Part shown: piece after piece, positions 58,294 through 64,000 of the stretch | Layout of the letters: every line of letters begins with the position of its first letter | How positions within the stretch are numbered: position 1 is the first letter of the stretch | Assembly (NCBI GenBank): GCA_038363925.1 | Contig: JAQQWL010000006.1 | Coordinates: 786,501-850,500, forward strand | Length of the DNA: 64,000 nucleotides | Direction: 5' to 3' | Source: Apiospora phragmitis | Taxonomy: Eukaryota > Ascomycota > Sordariomycetes > Amphisphaeriales > Apiosporaceae | The notes under the pieces: generated by a model | What the model was told of the DNA's origin: nothing | Seen by the model: only the letters and a program-made list of their open reading frames with translations | The model's database searches: none | Translations under genes and position numbers: made by a program

Positions 58294-58691
58294 TTTGAGC
58301 GCATGCCTGTACTCATATAAGTACTAACCTACCGTGACGTTTACGCCCAAGGTATTGAAGTACGTGATTACTCGAGGTAAGTGGTGTTGAGTACGATGCT
58401 TTTGCTTTTGCAGGGCAGTTTTGGCCCACTAACCTAGAAACTGGCTTGGACTGTGCTGCTTCTCGTCCAAGTGCTTGCCACATGCTTATGCATTGCACGT
58501 AAGGTAAAATTCCGTACAGAAATTTAACAGACAGGACGAAAATCTGGTAGGCACTGAGATAATAGATTGTTCGCAATAAAGCATGGTTCACAGCAAGATT
58601 CGATATTTGACAAGTTGAGTAAAAGATGCGCAGCTAATATAGGCTGCAAATAACGAGATCGGATTACAACAAGTCCTTCGACACTGCCCAA
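58294..58691. other. Intergenic region between the histidine-phosphatase gene and tRNA-Gln
   Basis: No coding sequence is supported. It should include the 3' UTR of the preceding gene. Confidence 0.4.
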
Positions 58692-58776
58692 GCTTGTGTA
58701 GTGTAGTGGCTATCACTCCAGATTCTGATTTACCATCACCATTCTGGCAACCCCTGTTCGATCCAGGGCACGAGCT
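58692..58776 (+). tRNA. tRNA-Gln(CUG) with a 13-nt intron
   Basis: The 85-nt sequence folds as a tRNA. The acceptor GCTTGTG pairs with CACGAGC (one G-U), and the D stem is GTG/CAC around TAGTGGCTAT. The anticodon stem is CCAGA/TCTGG and the T arm is CCCTG-TTCGATC-CAGGG. The anticodon loop is interrupted by 13 nt (58729-58741) after position 37, the standard site of nuclear tRNA introns. The spliced loop TTCTGAT gives anticodon CTG at 58725-58727, hence glutamine. A run of T (TTTTTCTTTTTTTT) about 5 bases after the end is a Pol III terminator. The discriminator base is T. I read this as a functional gene. Confidence 0.9.
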
Positions 58777-59581
58777 AAATTTTTCTTTTTTTTGTCCTAT
58801 TCCTTATCGCATGAAATGATTGTTCATTTCAGGCAGAGAAAACTATATAGTTTCTTTAATAAACAGATAATGCGAGCTTTTAAACTCTTCATTATTTATG
58901 TTGCTCTGAGATATGTTTAAGTATTCTTCTACTCAGGTTATATTTCGTGTACTTGGAGATACATGTAGTCATGTAAGCTGGAGGTCTGCTGCCTCCGAAA
59001 TGTGAGAGGGCCACGGATACCACCCTAGAAGGACAGAGTCAAGCAGCCATTCACTTCACCAGCAGCGAAATCCTGAATTATAGACCAATCAATTAATAAA
59101 CTTGCTAACAGCAGCTCGACTTCCACCGCTCTAATGGTATTGCCTAATCTCGTCCTTCTCATTCTTCGACGATCTCCCAACGATTACAAAATCGATACTA
59201 TAAACTGAACCTTGCTATGTTTCCCTTCAGCCCCCTAGAGTTTTGCAAATGCCCTGCCCTGCGCTATGCCCCAAAAATCCAAAAAGCCCCAGCCAATCCG
59301 CTCGATTTCCCAAATGCATTATAAACAAACGGGGTGGGTATATCAACGCCTCAGGTCCATGCGGAATGCAAAACCGAAAAATGTCAGAAATTCGCAACGC
59401 GATATATACAACGCAACCATGTCGCCTCTCTCTCTCTCTCTTCCCGACGCTTATCAGGTTCGCTCTTCTTCTCCATGTATGCAAGTATAAGTAAAGTAGT
59501 GTGTATGTCGCTCTGTCGCTGTGCCGCTCTATTGTTGTCGTTGGTCGTTATCGTCATTAGATGGAAACCGGGCAGTGAGTG
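58777..59581. other. Intergenic region
   Basis: No gene is supported. The open frames at 59227-59585 overlap in several registers and encode low-complexity Ser/Leu stretches from a CTCTCTCTCTCT run near 59428-59442. Confidence 0.45.
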
Positions 59582-60377
59582 TTAGCGTGATGTGGGCCGC
59601 CCAAACAGCCACCCCAGCTTTCGCCCGCTGCCGCCGCTCCCCTCCTTTTCCGGGACGTCGTCGAGCTCGAGGCGGTAGCGGCGCACGCTGCCCGTGTCGT
59701 CGTCGAAGCGCAGCCGCCGGTTCTCCTTGGGGATGAAGCAGTCGGGCACCACGTGCCGCAGCATCCAGCCCTTGACGCCCTGGCTCGCCGCGTCGATGGC
59801 CGCGTACTCGAGCCGCCGCGTGTGGTCGCTGGTCCAATAGTGCGTCGTCTGCGGCGGCGGCGGGGTAGGCGGGTGGGCCGGGCAGCTCGTCGTCCTCCGA
59901 GTCGGACTCGTCTTCTTCTTCGTGGCCGACGCAGGCTTCGGGGTTGGGGAAGTGGAAGTACGCGACGGCCTGCTGTTGCTGGTGCTGCGAGCCAGGACGG
60001 CTGAGCGTATTGCCACTTGTGTACCCGGTAGGGGTGGAGCGATTCGCCCGGTGAATCGAAGGTCGTGTCCGCGGCCTCGCATGGGATGAAGAGGTAGAAG
60101 AGGAAGTTGTGGATGTGCGGCGGCTAGAGCCACGCGACACTACTGACTTGGACTCTGATGGGATCGACTCATAGCCAGAATCTTGTCGTCGCATGGGAGT
60201 TGGAACAAACGGGACGTTCTTCCATGTCGACGGTGGCTTGGTTTGGATTGTTGCGTTCCCGGGCCGGACTGGCTCGAACATCTCGTTATTGTGAAGGTTG
60301 TGATAGGTGGCGTCGGAGGCCGCGACGCTTGTCCTGGATAATGACCGGCGTAGACCGGTATCACGACGAAGTACCAT
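59582..60377 (-). CDS. Hypothetical protein, one-base frameshift
   Basis: The ATG at 60377 starts MVLRRDTGLRRSLSRTSV, the first ATG of this frame. The N-terminal half is Ser/Arg-rich and disordered-looking (SRGSSRRTSTTSSSTSSSH) with a TWKNVPFVPTPMRRQDSGYE block. An acidic stretch EEEDESDSEDDELPGPPAY precedes the frame break. At the C run opposite 59862-59865 (four where three are expected) the frame changes. One base fewer joins AYP to PPPPQTTHYWTSDHTRR and then to WMLRHVVPDCFIPKENRRL and RRYRLELDDVPEKEG, ending FGRPTSR at 59582. The corrected protein is about 264 aa. The C-terminal block looks like a conserved folded segment, but I do not recognise the family. No membrane segment or signal peptide is present. 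Confidence 0.65.
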
Positions 60378-62626
60378 TCTGCTGGAGATCCGTGGTGTAT
60401 CTGCCCTGACGCATGGGAATAAGAGATGTTCCACTCGCGGGCAAGCGGCTTGTGTTTAAGAAATACGGCCGGGACAACCGGTTTTATGAACTTCCCAGGA
60501 GTCCGGACAAAGAAAATCGACGAGTCTAATTGACTCTATTTGGAGACAATTCCCGGGTTTGTGGTTCAACCAGCTACCATATAAAGGAGCTCAGGGACAA
60601 AGATGGTTGCTGCGGTGAAAAGCTATTGGTCCCAAGGCGAGCAGGCAGGGTCGTTATGGAGTTGCGGTCTGTGTCTGGAGCCAGGCTCACGAGACGCACC
60701 GATGGGTTCGATCCTAATTTCCAGAAAGCGGTACGCTGGAGGCAAAGTGGGTACACGAGAATATTGACATATGCAGCGGCGGCCGCGATCGATAGAGTGC
60801 AAGTGGGAAGGGTAGTTCAGACGATAATATGCAGGAAAAGGATCAGTTGCCATTGGCACACAGGCGCGTTAGGGCTGCTAAGCGAATGCAAGATGATCAA
60901 TGTGGTTTGGAGGTCGGCATGCAGGAGAGTACAGTAGTGCTAGACCGGAGCACTCTTTCCCCTCTCTTCGACCAGGACTCCAACCAGGACTTCAACCAGG
61001 ATGGTCCGTAGGTATGGACGATTCGAATGAATGCTGCTACTATTGGTGTGCGCGGACCAGTAGCGGGAACTCCCTCTTTCCTCTCTACCGCGTATTATTC
61101 CCGTCTGCTGAGCAAGGGCGGCGAATGCACCGGCAAAGTGTACTGCTCGGAGCCGGACCGATAGAACGCGAGTGCCGTGGCCACAGTCTGGTGATCAAGG
61201 GCATCAATGATGAAATCGCAGCCTCGTCTTCTTCCACTATAGGAGAATATAAGTCGGTGAGCTGGGTTGTCTAACCCTAGGAACGGTGCTAGCCGATCGC
61301 GAATGAAGCTCCGGGTTCGAGCGGACCACAAATCCGGGAATTTGCACCTCCAATTTTGTTGAGTGAATGGCGGTCTGCCGTCGCTTGTCCCAAATGAGGC
61401 TTAGGAGTTGAAAGAATCGTGACCCCGCTTGAGCAAGAGCAAATCTCTCCCCACGTTGCACTGGCGCCGTTCGTTGCTCTTTGAATAAGACAGGGAGGGG
61501 CCGTTGCGGTGGGGACGGGCACTAGATAACCGCTCGGATCTCTGGTTATAATCTGCCAGTATTGGGCGAAAATGACGAGAGAGAGCTGGTGGCCGTTCTT
61601 GACGTTGTTGTCGATAAATGAGGCAGACGAGAATCCAGTGGCTGTAATTGTTTGTATGTAATGTAGGTAGGCAGTATTGCCTGGAGACGTCGTCCAGAGG
61701 ATGGGGAAACCCGGACGATGGGAGATTCAGCTAATGTAGTGGTATTTACCAGTTCCTCGTCGATCTCCCTGCATGAAGAAAGCCACGAGGGATTGACGGG
61801 ATGCTGTCACTGGTTACAGTGTGGTGGAGTGGAAGGGCGAGCCTAACCATTCGGGTCTACCGCCCGATGTCGCTGTGGGCAGCGCACTGATACAAATAGA
61901 GACTATCCACTTGGCAACGACTATTGAGAATTTGAATTTGGAGACCAGAAGCCGAGAGAAGAGGGGGTATGCGGTTCAGGAGGAAATAGGGACAATAATA
62001 ACTTCTCAAAGAAAAAGAAGGCGAGCAGGCGGAGAGGTTTAAGTGGGCGGCATCTTCTTGCAGAAGAGGAACCACAAGACTAAATGGGCATATGCCGCCG
62101 ACGAACTGATATTGCATGCATTGTCATCTGCTGTTCCTGGGGGACGTGGTTGTGTTTCGAGTAGACACGACGAACTTTGGCTTTCAGCTGGAAAATAATA
62201 ACGAGGCATGAATACCAGACGCCGGTGTCCCAAATCCTCGCTTTCACATGCTTCGCGCCGACCACCAAGACACACGCCCAGACAGCCAAAAGAAATCCTT
62301 TTGGTGGTCGTTGCGCGGGTTGCGCTGGTTGGGCAGGCGGTTGGTGTGGCCATGCCCACGCTAGCGCATCATCTGGACAGGATTGTACAACATGCTCCTT
62401 TTGGAGGAGGCGTCTAGACTGGCTGGCTGCCACCCCGCCGATCCAATGGTTGTCGGTCGCGCTGTCGTTGTGAAACCGGGTGTCAGAACGTTATTCCCAT
62501 GGGGGGTTGCATTGTGCCTTGTACCTAGCCCTCCCGAGGCATTCGTACATCGTACATACAGAAGGGTTACCTCATATGCCCGATTGCCACATGCTATCGG
62601 GGGCTGCTTCGTGCCTGTGTCGCTAA
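60378..62626. other. Intergenic region without supportable gene
   Basis: Several short frames overlap on both strands with no domain pattern or splice structure. A repeated phrase GACCAGGACTCCAACCAGGACTTCAACC occurs near 60970-61000 (a short ACCAGGACT tandem). Part of the region is the promoter of the hypothetical protein gene on the minus strand. Nothing else is recognised. Confidence 0.45.
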
Positions 62627-62643
62627 CCCCCCCCCCCCCCCCC
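62627..62643. repeat. Poly(C) run of 17
   Basis: An uninterrupted run of 17 C lies on the plus strand between CGCTAA and TTCCTCC. It is a site where length is likely to be wrong in an assembly and where a G-rich structure could form on the other strand. Confidence 0.85.
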
Positions 62644-64000
62644 TTCCTCCCGGTCGCGCCGTTGCCTGTCTCCTGCCACAGCTTCTGCCACAGCAGTAAA
62701 AAGTGCCGGACCTTGGTAGTGATTCCGCGTGATCAATAGCTCTTGGTAGTCATGCATGTCTTGGGCGGGCGGGAGTCAAATGACTAGTGAGTGAGGAATC
62801 CTCCCCGATTTGCTGAGTTCGCTTGGCATCTGGAGCGCGATCTGAGCGCAAGGCCTCTCCTCTCCGTTTAGCTGCTTTGGCTGCGCAGCTGAATTCAGTG
62901 CACGTTGTAGAGTTCGCACGAGTGGACCGTCTCTCTCGCGGTGTATGCTGTTAATAGCTACATATACCCAACCTTGGCGGCTAAGCGATGCAATGCGCAC
63001 TCGTAGTTGTAAGTTCTCTGTTCCTTCCGGGGGAGACAGTCTGGGCAGTTGCTGTTACTAGTTTGTAGTTCGCCGCAGCCAAGTAGATGTTCCTTCACTT
63101 CATCCAGAGGACCTGGGCGGCAGACGTGGTATTGGTGGTGCCAATCCGACCTGATTGAGCCCCGTCACCAGTAAAAGGAGGTGTGGGTAGGACTGATAGT
63201 CGAGACTGATGAGCTTGCTGAATTGATAAGACGCCCAGCGGCAACGATCAAAATCGCCAAGCCGTTCTCCCAGTGGTTGCTACTTACTACCTGTACCCAT
63301 GTGTCGCATGGTCATAGGGATCGTAAACCAGCAGCTTCAAATCGCATCACCCGGGCGCGATTGGGTACAACGACATGCATGCAGGGTTAGCAGTTCAGTT
63401 CACCCTTCAAAAAAGATGCACTCATCTCAGTTCGAACGTTACTGATGAAGATTGATTGATGGACGTTCATTACAGCTCATGACAAAACATCAAGTGAAAG
63501 CTGCCAAGCACAGACTCAGGGTACAGAACCCAAATCCCCCGGGCCGTTCCAGTGTCTGTATGCTTACTTCCCAGATGCCATCTTGAACCTTGCTCCACCC
63601 CATCTCACTCATCTGAACAGCCGATCTGGAATTGGCCATGAGCTTACGCTTAAGGTCACCTCTCTTCGCCTCGAAGATTTGCACCCCTAAGGGTCGGAAC
63701 CTTCGTTTGCAATTGACGTTACATAAGTATTGGAAATCCAATCGACCCTTCTACCGAATGAGTGCCCTGTTAATGGCTTGGGGGGTTCGAGGCTAGATCC
63801 GTCCGTCTTCTAACGTATCCGATAACTTGAGCCTGAGCAGCGTCCAGGTCTGATGATTTTCCTTTGCGTGCAATATCCTTGCAAGCACCAGCAGTCTTTG
63901 AATGGTCAGACTGGCCTCCTATGGTAATCACTTGCCACCGGGTCTCTAGGTGCTCCGTACTGTAAGGCGTGCTGCGTGCGACCCTAGTCGTCAGGGAATC
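62644..64000. other. Window end, no supportable gene
   Basis: No gene is supported. The open frame at 63490-63741 (minus, 83 codons) has a fairly protein-like composition (KRRFRPLGVQIFEAKRGD, MGWSKVQDGIWEV) and might be part of a spliced gene, but I find no convincing neighbouring exon. Confidence 0.4.

Noticed and set aside
63490..63741. Minus-strand open frame of 83 codons
   Set aside because: Composition is protein-like but no domain, start context or adjoining exon could be shown.

Overview
The window is nuclear DNA of a filamentous ascomycete (Pezizomycotina, most likely a Sordariomycete). The evidence is short GT-AG introns of 57-109 nt in the splice-defined genes other than the BTB-like gene, fungal families (NST1, TMA20, Ubp16-like USP, class II aldolase, AA9 LPMO, HET relic), an intron-bearing tRNA-Gln, and a large block with the dinucleotide signature of repeat-induced point mutation (RIP). 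I do not assign a species.

Layout. The left arm (1-15949) is gene-bearing: NST1 (2295-6067 +), a Cys-rich type I membrane protein (7510-8431 -), an I78-type proteinase inhibitor (10736-11074 +), TMA20/MCT-1 (11507-12201 +), a broken HET-domain relic (about 13235-13545 +) and a BTB/POZ-like protein (14885-15949 -). From about 16.5 to 19.0 kb there is a decayed repeat zone, including a clean 17-bp minisatellite and a satellite with a period near 75 bp. From 19010 to about 40925 lies an AT-rich RIP island of nested transposable elements. It holds a 1.84-kb Fot1/Pogo-type element with intact ends and a second copy of it nested in a Ty1/copia-type element, a second Fot1-type family, a younger Fot1/Pogo element with inverted repeats of about 44 bp, two copia-type copies in direct orientation, extra LTR fragments, and three copies of a tRNA-like short repeat. 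The satellite resumes at about 40.93 kb, so the island appears to have grown inside that array. From 41 to 47.8 kb I find degenerate repeat motifs and no supportable gene.

The right arm (47.8-64 kb) is gene-bearing again: a Ubp16-like deubiquitinase (+), fructose-bisphosphate aldolase (+), an AA9-like LPMO (-, convergent with the aldolase), a palindromic MITE-like element, a histidine-phosphatase-family protein (+), tRNA-Gln(CUG) (+) and a hypothetical protein (-). The last 3.6 kb hold nothing I can support.

The genes are ordinary single-copy fungal genes with no sign of an operon or biosynthetic cluster. Three right-arm genes (aldolase, histidine phosphatase, hypothetical protein) each carry exactly one single-base length change in a homopolymer run. 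That pattern points to assembly or base-calling error rather than three real lesions. The most informative structures are the TE nest, with a recoverable empty target site for the first element, the satellite it split, the palindromic MITE-like element, and the LPMO with non-canonical active-site surroundings.
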